43,148 bases of DNA. Source: a virus. The position numbers and the translations under genes are program-made. Where the stretch lies: positions 1 to 43,148 of IMG/VR virus record IMGVR_UViG_3300044998_000778; one strand, given 5' to 3'. Positions within the stretch are counted from its first letter, which is position 1; the number at the start of each line of letters is the position of its first letter. Shown here one piece after another: positions 13,296 to 21,253 of the stretch. Below the pieces are notes generated by a model, which saw nothing but the letters and a program-made list of their open reading frames with translations, ran no database searches and had not been told where the DNA came from.

Positions 13296-14176
13296 TCCTC
13301 GTCGAGGAACTCTGGCCGGAGGACATCGCGCACTGGCGCAAGATGGAAGCCCAGGACGCCGCATGGGCCAGAACGCACCGACTTGAGGCGCTGTCGAAGC
13401 GAGCGATCGCCGTCATCGAGGGCTTCGCGGCCAGAGGCCCATGCTATGCCTCGGTGAGCTGGGGCAAGGACTCCCTCGTCCTGGCGCACCTCGTCTGGTC
13501 CATCGCCGAGTCCGGAGGCCCGCTGATCCCGATCGCGTGGTTCCGCGAGGAGCCGGCGACGAACCCGCACTGCTTTCTGGTCCGCGACCAGTTCCTGCAG
13601 TGGCACCAGCACCCCTACATCGAGACGAAGGTCTGGCTAGGATGGTCGGACGGACGCGGTCGCTACGACGAGAACCTGATCGACGAGGAGCGCACCGAAT
13701 CCGAACCGATCATCAGGAGATTCACGAGTGCCACGAAAGAGCGCGAAGAAGGGCGGCGCTGCGATCAGCGGCGGTGGTGGGCAGAGTGGTGGCCGCAAGC
13801 CCAAGAAGGGCGGCTGATCTCCGTCACCGCCCTCGACCCGGACGATGACCGCTGGTCGGTCGGCAGGCTGATGGGCCTGCGCGCCGAGGAGTCCTCCCGC
13901 AGGCGGCGTCGGATGCTCCTCGGCCACACTCTCGGCGACTCATGCTGCCCGATCGGGATGTGGATGGCGCGCGACGTGTTCGCGTACCTCTACGCGCACA
14001 ACCTGCCGGTGCATCCCGCCTACGCGATGACGTTCGGCGGCAGGCTCGACCGTGATCGCCTCCGGGTGTCGCTGCTCGGCGGCGAAGAGGGATCCGGATT
14101 CGGCCGCGAGGAGTGGGAACAGAGCTACTACCGCGAAGCCATCGATCGCGTGCGCCGGCGATCGAAAGCCACCTGA
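13286..14176 (+). CDS. cysH: CysH-like PP-loop protein of the type IV-B locus
   Basis: The 296-residue protein has the PP-loop SVSWGKDS (residues 56-63) of the adenine-nucleotide alpha-hydrolase / PAPS-reductase superfamily. A Trp replaces the usual first Gly of SGGKDS. A later LMGLRAEESSRRRRRM segment matches the GxRxxES-x3-R element seen in PAPS-reductase-like proteins. Classical CysH has a C-terminal redox Cys motif (ECGIH), which is not seen here, so assimilatory sulfate reduction is unlikely. CysH-like genes are a recurrent partner of type IV-B csf operons, with unknown function. The 3' end overlaps the convergent small membrane-protein gene by ~49 bases. Confidence 0.8.
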   Translation: MPLILVEELWPEDIAHWRKMEAQDAAWARTHRLEALSKRAIAVIEGFAARGPCYASVSWGKDSLVLAHLVWSIAESGGPLIPIAWFREEPATNPHCFLVRDQFLQWHQHPYIETKVWLGWSDGRGRYDENLIDEERTESEPIIRRFTSATKEREEGRRCDQRRWWAEWWPQAQEGRLISVTALDPDDDRWSVGRLMGLRAEESSRRRRRMLLGHTLGDSCCPIGMWMARDVFAYLYAHNLPVHPAYAMTFGGRLDRDRLRVSLLGGEEGSGFGREEWEQSYYREAIDRVRRRSKAT

Positions 14177-14259
14177 GCAGGCGTCAGCAAGGCGTAGAGC
14201 AGTGCTGCCGTCGACACCGACCACACCACCCACAGCAGCAGTTGCAGCGTCTGCATCAT
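14128..14259 (-). CDS. Small membrane protein convergent with cysH
   Basis: A 43-residue protein with one hydrophobic helix (LLLWVVWSVSTAALLYALL). The ATG at 14259 overlaps the stop of the gene before it. Its last ~16 codons lie inside the 3' end of cysH on the other strand. They look like antisense of that gene, as if the original C-terminus was lost when the csf operon was inserted. It may be a holin component; family not recognised. Confidence 0.45.
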   Translation of the reverse strand: MMQTLQLLLWVVWSVSTAALLYALLTPAQVAFDRRRTRSMASR

Positions 14260-14534
14260 CGCACCTGATCGATGGTCGGCACGGTGATCGCGGGGTTGGC
14301 GGTCCGCAGCAGGGAACTCCACGACTTCATATCGTTCCTGCCCCAGCGATCCGCCATCTCGCCGTGCTCCAGTCGCTGCAGGCGATCGGCGAGCACCTCG
14401 ATCTTGTGCGCGAGGCTCAGCAGCGTCGTGTTGAGCCACACTGCGCTGCCGATGCCCGTCAGCAGGACGGCGACGGCCGCGCTGATGGTGAGGACCCCGC
14501 GGTCGATGACCTTGCCGTTGCTGTTGCCGTTCAT
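14256..14534 (-). CDS. Small membrane/coiled-coil protein, holin-like candidate
   Basis: A 92-residue protein with one membrane helix (VLTISAAVAVLLTGIGSAVW, residues ~14-33) and then a heptad-patterned segment (LLSLAHKIEVLADRLQRLE). This is a common layout for small phage proteins near lysis or tail-fibre genes. The ATG at 14534 overlaps the stop of the tail-fibre-like gene. A holin or tail-accessory role is inferred from layout and position. Confidence 0.55.
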   Translation of the reverse strand: MNGNSNGKVIDRGVLTISAAVAVLLTGIGSAVWLNTTLLSLAHKIEVLADRLQRLEHGEMADRWGRNDMKSWSSLLRTANPAITVPTIDQVR

Positions 14535-17500
14535 GGCATGAAGACCAGTTTCGCTCCGTAGATGCGGAAGTAGCTGTTCGCCGACGAGCTGTCCCACTGG
14601 TTGGTGATCGAAAGCGTCCAGTCGACGTCGGCCGGAAGCGTGGCATCCCCCGAGCCGAGGCCGCCGTGCGTGGCCGCGAACGCGCCCCAGTCGCCGAATC
14701 CGGACGTCCCGCTCACGGCCTGGGACAGCAGCAGCTCGCCGATGACTCTCTGCTTGTCGGTGGATCCGCGTGGCAACACGAAGATGCGGGCAACGAAGCC
14801 GCGGCGGTTGGAAGACGACGCGAAGCTGTTGGACTTGTCGAAGATCGTCGTCGTCGTAGTGCCGTCGCTGATCTTGATCCGGATTCTCGAGACGTTGCCT
14901 CCGCCGCTGTTCTGGAGGAAATCTCCCCAGATGTGCAGGCACCAGACGCCGGTCGCGCTGCTCAGGGCCGGGATCGTCGCCGCCACCAAGGTCCCCTCGG
15001 CCGTGCTGCTGGCTCCGACCGTGCGCACCGGATCTCCGGACTCGCTCCATTGCGTGTAGTGGACGCCGAGCATGCCTCGGACCTGGGCGACAGTCAGGTC
15101 CTCGGGATCTCCCGTTCCGGAGGTGATGCGCCCCTTGATCGCTGGCGCTGTCATGTTCGCCAGCTTGGCGTTGGTGACGGCATCGTCGGCGATGCCCGTG
15201 GTGCCGATCGTGCCGCTCAGGAGCGTGCGCCACGCGCCGCCGATGGCATCCCAGTGCTCGACGACATCGTTGCTGCCGCTGGAGTTCACGCGAATCGCGC
15301 CTCCGGACGGCGAGGCCGGCCGCTGCGCCGTCGTGCCGCGCGGGATGCGGAGCGCCTGCGTGCCGCCGATGGCGACGTCGATCTCGCCGCTGGACTGGAT
15401 CACCCGAGCCGTCAGGAGGTCGCGCGCCACGCGGCCGCTGTCGAGCTGCCGGACCCTCAAGGTCTGATCGGTCGCGCCGTGGTCCTGGTCGATCGTGACG
15501 GATGCGGCTGCCAGCCCGCCGTCCTGCACTGGCCGGCCGAGGGCCATGGCGACGCCGGGCGCGACGGCGACGAACGACCGGGTCGTCGGGGACAGCACGC
15601 TCGCGGCGTCGCCGAGGCCGAAGTAGTCCGTCAGCTCGAGACCGGGAGGCGTGTAGAGGATGCCGCCGTCGGCCTCGCCGCCGCGCGCCCTGGAAGCGAT
15701 CGGCGTCCGGGCGTAGCGCCAGTCGCCCGTGGCGAGGTCGATCGCACCCCAGGTCCTCACGGCGAGCACCTGCGGTCGCACCGCCTCGTCCCGAACGATC
15801 AGCGAGCGGTCGATGCCCGGGCCGTGCAGGAAGTCGGGCTCGCCGAGCAGGTCGAGCTGCGGCCGGAAGGCGATGCCGGCGAACGACTCCAGCATCGGGT
15901 GATGGATGGCGTAGAGCGCCAGGTCGGCACGGCCAATCTGGCCCACCATCGGTGCGCCGCCGACGCTCGGCCGCGCCGGCTCCGCCCTCCTGGCCCGGTT
16001 GGCTCCGCCGACCCACCACTGCGGATCGTCTCCTGGGCCGCCTGACGGGCCCGGAGACGACGGCGCGAGATCCCCGCCGGTCTCTGGAGCCCCCCCATTG
16101 CCAACGGGGCCTCCTGGGGCCGCTGGGGCCGCTGGCGGGGCTGCGGACGGCCCGCTGCCGCCGCCGGTGATCGGGTAGCCGGGGAACCTGGGGCCGTGCG
16201 GACCCATCGGGTTCGGCGTGATCGGCCGGCTGCCCGGCGGCGGGCTCCCAGCGCCAGGTGCCGGCGGCGCACCGCCGGTCGGGGTCCTCGGCTGTCCACC
16301 GGGCGGCCCTGGCGGCGGCGGAGCCGGCGTCCTCGGCGCTCCAGGCCCCCCCGGTGTCGGCGGCGAGCCCGGGGAGCCGGGAGCGCCGGGGCTGCCTGGC
16401 GTCGGTGGGCGCGGGCGGGGCCGGTCCTCGACGGGCACGTCGGGGCCGAAGTAGGGCACCTCGGCCCACCATCGCCACAGGCCTGCCGCCGTCCCGCCCG
16501 GGTGCGTATGCGTGCTGTCCTTGTCGTAGCCGAGGTAGACCTTCGCCAGCAGCGGCCAGCTCGGCGGATGCGGGTAGTCCCGGCCGAACTCGAGCGGCGC
16601 GTCGTAGGTCGCGTCGCGGAAGAAACAGGCGCGCGTGCTGATGTGCGCGATCTGGATCGGGTGGCCGTCGCGGTCCTCTCCGAGGTGGTGCTTGTCGCCG
16701 CGAAGCGCGCCGCCATGGATCGGCCCGCCGCCTTCCTCCGCGAGGATCGCGATCAGGTGGCTGCCCTTGCGCTCCGGGCTGAACTTCCCAGAGGAGTCGG
16801 GGCCGCTGCCGAGCAGCGCGGCCGAGGAGTCGGCGGCCGAGGCCGCCCGCAGCAGCGATGCGTTCGCGATCGACTCCTGATCCTGACCAGGCATGTCGTC
16901 GCCGAGCTGCAGCGGCTGGCTGCCAGAGGATCCTCCCGGAGTGATCGGCCCGGTGACGGGTCCTGCCGGCGGCTCGCCGCCGCTCCCGGGGCCGCCCGTG
17001 ATCGGACCGGAAGGACCGCCGGACCAGCCACGGATCCAGACCATGCCGAGGCCGGCAAGGTTGTCTACGCCGCCGCGGCCGAAGTTCAGCGCGATCGCGT
17101 TCCCGCCGGACAGGTCGACGTGCCGGCTCGCGCCGTCCTCGAGAGCGACGACGCGGAAGGCGGACTGCAGGCGTGCGTGCCTGCCGCCGATGCCGGGCGT
17201 CCGTGATCCGGCCATGCATGCCTCGCCGGACGGCTGCAGATCGACGACGAGCGTGCCGCAGGTTGCCGGGCCAGCGGTCGACGGAGCGAACAGCCGGTTG
17301 TCGAGGCTGCCCATCACCTCCTGCTGCGAGGTGTCCGATGTCGTCGGGAAGACCGCCACGAGAGTGCCGCGAGGCAGGCGGCTGAACGACCGCGGCCAGC
17401 CGGGGTAGATGCTGGCGAAGCGGCTATCGCTGTTCCAGCCGAACGAGCCCGCCGGCTGCACGGCTGCGTAGTCGCCGGTGATCGGCGCACCGCCGGCAGA

Positions 17501-17788
17501 ACTCATCGCCCGCCCGGTGATCGCCGCGAAGCCCTGCGCCCAGGCTCCGACCGACCGCAGGCCGCGGTCGCGCGTCTGCCAGAGCATCCAAGGATGCACG
17601 GTCCCGATGCTGCCCTGCGTGCCGTCCCTGCCGATCTCGACGCCGAACTGCCCGGACTCGCCGTCTGACACGTCCGGGGAACGCATCACGCGCGCCCCAA
17701 GCACGTGCTTCTTGCCGACCAGCGGCACGTCGGGGTCGTGGTCCTGCAGGGGCAGGATGCCGTCGTTGCGTGAGTCCCAGAGCTTCAC
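14531..17788 (-). CDS. Tail fibre/tip-like protein with collagen-like region
   Basis: The 1085-residue protein (GTG start at 17788) is the largest gene. Residues ~430-590 hold a Pro/Gly-rich tract with Gly-x-Pro style repeats. A smaller Gly/Pro segment lies near residues 255-290. The N-terminal part is tail-tip-like. The C-terminal ~250 residues are Ser/Thr/Gly-rich with a DDAVTNAKLANMTAPAIKGR segment, a sequence type common in phage tail-fibre repeats before the tip domain. It probably forms a trimeric fibre for host recognition. It overlaps its neighbours on both sides by 4 bases. Confidence 0.65.
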   Translation of the reverse strand: MKLWDSRNDGILPLQDHDPDVPLVGKKHVLGARVMRSPDVSDGESGQFGVEIGRDGTQGSIGTVHPWMLWQTRDRGLRSVGAWAQGFAAITGRAMSSAGGAPITGDYAAVQPAGSFGWNSDSRFASIYPGWPRSFSRLPRGTLVAVFPTTSDTSQQEVMGSLDNRLFAPSTAGPATCGTLVVDLQPSGEACMAGSRTPGIGGRHARLQSAFRVVALEDGASRHVDLSGGNAIALNFGRGGVDNLAGLGMVWIRGWSGGPSGPITGGPGSGGEPPAGPVTGPITPGGSSGSQPLQLGDDMPGQDQESIANASLLRAASAADSSAALLGSGPDSSGKFSPERKGSHLIAILAEEGGGPIHGGALRGDKHHLGEDRDGHPIQIAHISTRACFFRDATYDAPLEFGRDYPHPPSWPLLAKVYLGYDKDSTHTHPGGTAAGLWRWWAEVPYFGPDVPVEDRPRPRPPTPGSPGAPGSPGSPPTPGGPGAPRTPAPPPPGPPGGQPRTPTGGAPPAPGAGSPPPGSRPITPNPMGPHGPRFPGYPITGGGSGPSAAPPAAPAAPGGPVGNGGAPETGGDLAPSSPGPSGGPGDDPQWWVGGANRARRAEPARPSVGGAPMVGQIGRADLALYAIHHPMLESFAGIAFRPQLDLLGEPDFLHGPGIDRSLIVRDEAVRPQVLAVRTWGAIDLATGDWRYARTPIASRARGGEADGGILYTPPGLELTDYFGLGDAASVLSPTTRSFVAVAPGVAMALGRPVQDGGLAAASVTIDQDHGATDQTLRVRQLDSGRVARDLLTARVIQSSGEIDVAIGGTQALRIPRGTTAQRPASPSGGAIRVNSSGSNDVVEHWDAIGGAWRTLLSGTIGTTGIADDAVTNAKLANMTAPAIKGRITSGTGDPEDLTVAQVRGMLGVHYTQWSESGDPVRTVGASSTAEGTLVAATIPALSSATGVWCLHIWGDFLQNSGGGNVSRIRIKISDGTTTTTIFDKSNSFASSSNRRGFVARIFVLPRGSTDKQRVIGELLLSQAVSGTSGFGDWGAFAATHGGLGSGDATLPADVDWTLSITNQWDSSSANSYFRIYGAKLVFMP

Positions 17789-20013
17789 GGTGAGCCGTAC
17801 GGTAGCACACCAAGGAGAACGTGCCGAACGCTGTTCGGCAGCATCGCAAACCGGCTGACGCTGTGCGGCTCGATCGAGTACTCGTGCAGCACGATCACTC
17901 GGGACGACGGCGCGGCACTGACGGCGATCGTCGTCGAGGCCATGTTGCCGACGAGGTCGCCGACCTGGTCGCCGAGCGCCGTGGCGACCGTGCCCGTCCA
18001 GGTGTCCGCGAAGCTGGCGATCGCCTCGGCAGCGACCGCGCGGCTGTGCGCCCGAATCTCGCTCTCGTTCACGAGCACATAGCCCGGCAGCGGCCCGTCG
18101 ATGCCTGGCTCGTCGTACGGCTCGCCGTTCTCGTTCACCATCTCGAGGCCGAGCAGGCGCGCCGCGGTGAACCTCGCCACGGCATCGTCATCCCATGCCC
18201 ACCGCGCCGTCGCTTCGCTGGGGTCGACGAAGATCTCCATCGGCGGGCCGGAACCGCCCTGCAGCGAGAAGCTGTCGCGGAACACGTCGTCGATGTCGTC
18301 GCTGCGAACGGTCACCTTGTGGAACTGCCGCTTGTTGTTCGGCGCCGCCGGCACCATCGTCAGCATCGCCATCACGGTGGTCTTGTTGGCGAGCAGGAGC
18401 CCGTTCGCGCCCTCGCGCGTCTTGCCGCCGAGCAGGACCGGCACGTCGATCTGCCGCTCGATGTTGTCGCTCAGACCAGAGAACTGCTCGTTCTCGTCGA
18501 CCAGGTTGCACGGGATGAAACCGTTGCTAAGGCCGTATGGGCTCTCCAGCCAGTCGATGCGGAAGATGCCGACGTCCTCGTCCAGCATCGTGACCGCGCT
18601 CGGCGCTGCAGGCGTGTCGACGGTCTTCTGCCCAAGCTGCGGCAGGAAGTCCAGGTTGATGGTCAGGAACCGGAGTCCGTCCGTGTCCCGCTTGCGCGAG
18701 ATCTGGAACCTGTCGTCGGCGAGCATGCATGCCTTCGCCCACACCAGCGATCGCGCGCGCAGCCCGGTCGCCGGATCCAGCAGCCGCACGCGCGTCGCCT
18801 GCAGCGACCGCACGCGCTGCACGTATCGCTGGTTGATCCGGAACGTCTGCCGGAAGTGCCGGCGAAGCGATGCAACCCGCAGCTCGGGATTCGAGGAGAT
18901 CTCCTGCGTCGGCGTCGACCTGCCGACGTTGCCAAGGCATCCCTCTAGCCCGCCCTCCATCCAGTAGTGGCGGAGGGTTCGGAACGTCCACGGCAGGCTC
19001 TCCTCAGGACGGTCCTCGTCCATGGCCTTGAGCCAGTCGCCGGCCTCGATCCAGGTGCCCTGCCGCACGGTCGTCTCGACTTCCTCGCCGCGCTCGGGCA
19101 GGAACACCTTCACCTGCGTCGTCGGATCGACCGTCGGAATCACGTTCTCGGCGAACGGTGTGTTCTTGCCGGGCCTGGCGCTGGTCTGCCCGCTGTAGTC
19201 GTCGTCGAAGCGCACCAGCACCTCGACCTCGCGCTGGTAGTAGACGTCGATCCTGATCGGCCGGATCTTGTTCTTGCGCACCAGCACCGGATGGTCGCCG
19301 TCCCAGGTTCGTGTCTCCTGGCTCTGGATGCGCTGTTCCGTCTCGCGCAGCGCGGTGCCGTCGAAGATGCAGACCTCGCCGTCAGGCGCGACGAACACCT
19401 GCGCGCCGGGGATGTAACCGAGGATCTGGCCCAGCGCGACGTGCCCGGGATCCCGCAGCAGGATGTTCTGCAGCGAGAACTTGCCCTGCGTGTCGTCGCC
19501 CTTGATCGGCAGCGACAGGATGCGGAACCGCTGGTTCTCCAGCGTGCTGAGCACGTCGCGCAGCAGGTCCTCGGCCGTCCATCGCCTCTTGCCGTCGATC
19601 AGCGAGTACTCGCGGAACTGGTACTCGTCCGCCGTCACGACCATCTCGATCGGGACCGGCCCCTGACCCTCAGGCGCGAACACGTTGCCGGTGCGCTTGG
19701 TGACGTTGACGTCGCGAACGATAAGCTTGTACGGCCACAGCCAGCGGCAGTCGGCGACGACGAAGCTCGCACGGTGCGGACTGTCGCTCGGGCTCTCGTG
19801 CAGGACGTAGACCCGCTCGATCGTCACGGTCTTGCCCCTGGCGTCGGTGATCTTCAGTTGCAGCGGCCGCCCCATCTGGTGGCGGAGCGCGTCCCACTGA
19901 CTGCGATGCACCGACATCGTGGTCACGTAGGGCGCCGTTCCAGTGGTCAACCGCCACTGGATCGCCTGCGTGGCCGCAAGGGGGACGCCGCCAAGGATCG
20001 CCTCGCTCTTCAT
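17785..20013 (-). CDS. Tail hub/baseplate-like structural protein
   Basis: A 742-residue protein starting at ATG 20013, which overlaps the stop of 20010-20642. The first ~280 residues (MKSEAILGGVPLAATQ..., followed by a segment with VRDVNVTKRTGNVF) read as a tail-hub-type beta-rich domain. The rest is mixed, with an extended domain that includes a probable beta-sandwich near residues 490-640. Position after tape-measure-like and tail genes and before the fibre gene supports a baseplate or tail-tip role. No specific family is assigned. Confidence 0.55.
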   Translation of the reverse strand: MKSEAILGGVPLAATQAIQWRLTTGTAPYVTTMSVHRSQWDALRHQMGRPLQLKITDARGKTVTIERVYVLHESPSDSPHRASFVVADCRWLWPYKLIVRDVNVTKRTGNVFAPEGQGPVPIEMVVTADEYQFREYSLIDGKRRWTAEDLLRDVLSTLENQRFRILSLPIKGDDTQGKFSLQNILLRDPGHVALGQILGYIPGAQVFVAPDGEVCIFDGTALRETEQRIQSQETRTWDGDHPVLVRKNKIRPIRIDVYYQREVEVLVRFDDDYSGQTSARPGKNTPFAENVIPTVDPTTQVKVFLPERGEEVETTVRQGTWIEAGDWLKAMDEDRPEESLPWTFRTLRHYWMEGGLEGCLGNVGRSTPTQEISSNPELRVASLRRHFRQTFRINQRYVQRVRSLQATRVRLLDPATGLRARSLVWAKACMLADDRFQISRKRDTDGLRFLTINLDFLPQLGQKTVDTPAAPSAVTMLDEDVGIFRIDWLESPYGLSNGFIPCNLVDENEQFSGLSDNIERQIDVPVLLGGKTREGANGLLLANKTTVMAMLTMVPAAPNNKRQFHKVTVRSDDIDDVFRDSFSLQGGSGPPMEIFVDPSEATARWAWDDDAVARFTAARLLGLEMVNENGEPYDEPGIDGPLPGYVLVNESEIRAHSRAVAAEAIASFADTWTGTVATALGDQVGDLVGNMASTTIAVSAAPSSRVIVLHEYSIEPHSVSRFAMLPNSVRHVLLGVLPYGSP

Positions 20014-20642
20014 CCGAACACCGATTTCGACGCGCGTTTCAGCGCGTTCCATGCCGGTGCGATGAACTCGAAGATCTTCAAGGCGATGACGTCGTCGATG
20101 CTGTTCGTCTGCAGCATCGGGTCGAGCATGATCGCGTTGAGGCCGCGCTGCATGATCTGGTTGTGCCGGAACCTCCAGTTGTAGAAATCGACCGCCTCGC
20201 GGTGCGCTGGCCCTCCTGGACCCTCCCTGCCGAGCTTCTGCATCAGCATCGGTCGGGACTGGAGGTCTGACGCCGCCATGAGCTCGGCGGCGAGGTCGAC
20301 CACCTTCGCGCCGAGGATCTTGTCGCGGAGCACATGCCCCATGTTCGAGAACGAGCGGCCGGACTCGCCGCGGATGATGACGAGGGCGGCGAACACGAGC
20401 GCGTGTAGCGCAAGCCCGACGGCGCCACCGCGGAGGTTCGTAGCCAGGAAGCGGCCGATGCCTGCGAATCCCGCGCCTGCGACAGCCCTCCGCATCGTGC
20501 TTCGCGCCAGGCGCCCAGGGATTCCACGAGTGCGCGCCAACCTTCGCTCGATCGGACCGGAGACCCGCCGAGTCCCTCCGGTGCGCACAGGGTCCCCAAC
20601 GTCGACGTTGACGTGCAGGACGAGGTCGTCGTGCCCCTTCAT
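20010..20642 (-). CDS. Hypothetical tail-region protein with hydrophobic segment
   Basis: A 210-residue, Arg-rich protein with a hydrophobic stretch near residues 70-90 (GGAVGLALHALVFAALVII). It lies between a tape-measure-like gene and the tail hub gene. Tape-measure and tail-tip proteins often carry such hydrophobic helices. No family is recognised. Confidence 0.5.
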   Translation of the reverse strand: MKGHDDLVLHVNVDVGDPVRTGGTRRVSGPIERRLARTRGIPGRLARSTMRRAVAGAGFAGIGRFLATNLRGGAVGLALHALVFAALVIIRGESGRSFSNMGHVLRDKILGAKVVDLAAELMAASDLQSRPMLMQKLGREGPGGPAHREAVDFYNWRFRHNQIMQRGLNAIMLDPMLQTNSIDDVIALKIFEFIAPAWNALKRASKSVFG

Positions 20643-20643
20643 G

Positions 20644-21252
20644 CTAGAACAGCCTGCCCACGGTGTTCTTGACGGACCACTTGACGGCGTTCCAGAGGTG
20701 CTCCCTCCAGTTGGCCGAGATGTCGTCGATCAGCGCCTGCGCGGTGGGCGCGAACTCTCCCGACCTTCGGATCAGGTCTGCGCCGCGCTCCTGCGGCCCG
20801 TAGATGTTCTCGACGTAGTGCTGGAACATCCGGTGCGCGCCTGAAGGGATCGCGTTGGCCCTGCCGGCGATGCGCCCGAAGATGCGGATGATGTCCTCCT
20901 GCGCTCGGTTCTCCGCGCGCACGCTGGCCGGCGCGTCGCCGAGCAGCCAGTGCGACATCCGCGAGCCGAGCAGGCCGCCGACCTGGCCGACGTAGTCGCC
21001 AATGCCTCCGAGCGTTGGGCCGGTGAGGCTGCTCGTGAAGCTGTGCTGGATGCTGGAGACGGCTCCCCCGAAGAAGCCGCCGACCATCCCGGCCACGCCG
21101 GCGCCGACAGACCGGACGCCGGCAGCGACGGGGCTCGACACCGACATGCCGATGGACCGCGCCGCCGAGCCTGCCTCGTGCGTGACCTGGCGCAGATCGG
21201 CCTTTGCTGCCGACGTGTCCAGCCGGACCCTGACCTTCGCCTCCCTGGTCAC
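20644..21252 (-). CDS. Short tape-measure-like protein
   Basis: A 202-residue protein. It begins KVRVRLDTSAAKADLRQV, the kind of N-terminus seen in tail tape measure proteins, followed by a Gly/Ala-rich hydrophobic segment (residues ~40-65) and then helical sequence. At 202 residues it is much shorter than usual tape measures (often over 600), which would mean a very short tail or that it is only a tape-measure fragment. It sits 2 bases after the stop of 21254-22648. Confidence 0.45.
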   Translation of the reverse strand: MTREAKVRVRLDTSAAKADLRQVTHEAGSAARSIGMSVSSPVAAGVRSVGAGVAGMVGGFFGGAVSSIQHSFTSSLTGPTLGGIGDYVGQVGGLLGSRMSHWLLGDAPASVRAENRAQEDIIRIFGRIAGRANAIPSGAHRMFQHYVENIYGPQERGADLIRRSGEFAPTAQALIDDISANWREHLWNAVKWSVKNTVGRLF

Positions 21253-21253
21253 G

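Noticed and set aside
13286-14176. CysH as an assimilatory PAPS reductase
   Set aside because: The C-terminal redox Cys motif is missing and the gene is coupled to csf1-3, which is the known IV-B context.
14256-17219. A 987-codon frame overlapping the tail fibre gene
   Set aside because: It is Arg/Pro-rich shadow sequence except the final 92 codons (from 14534), which encode the small membrane protein reported separately.
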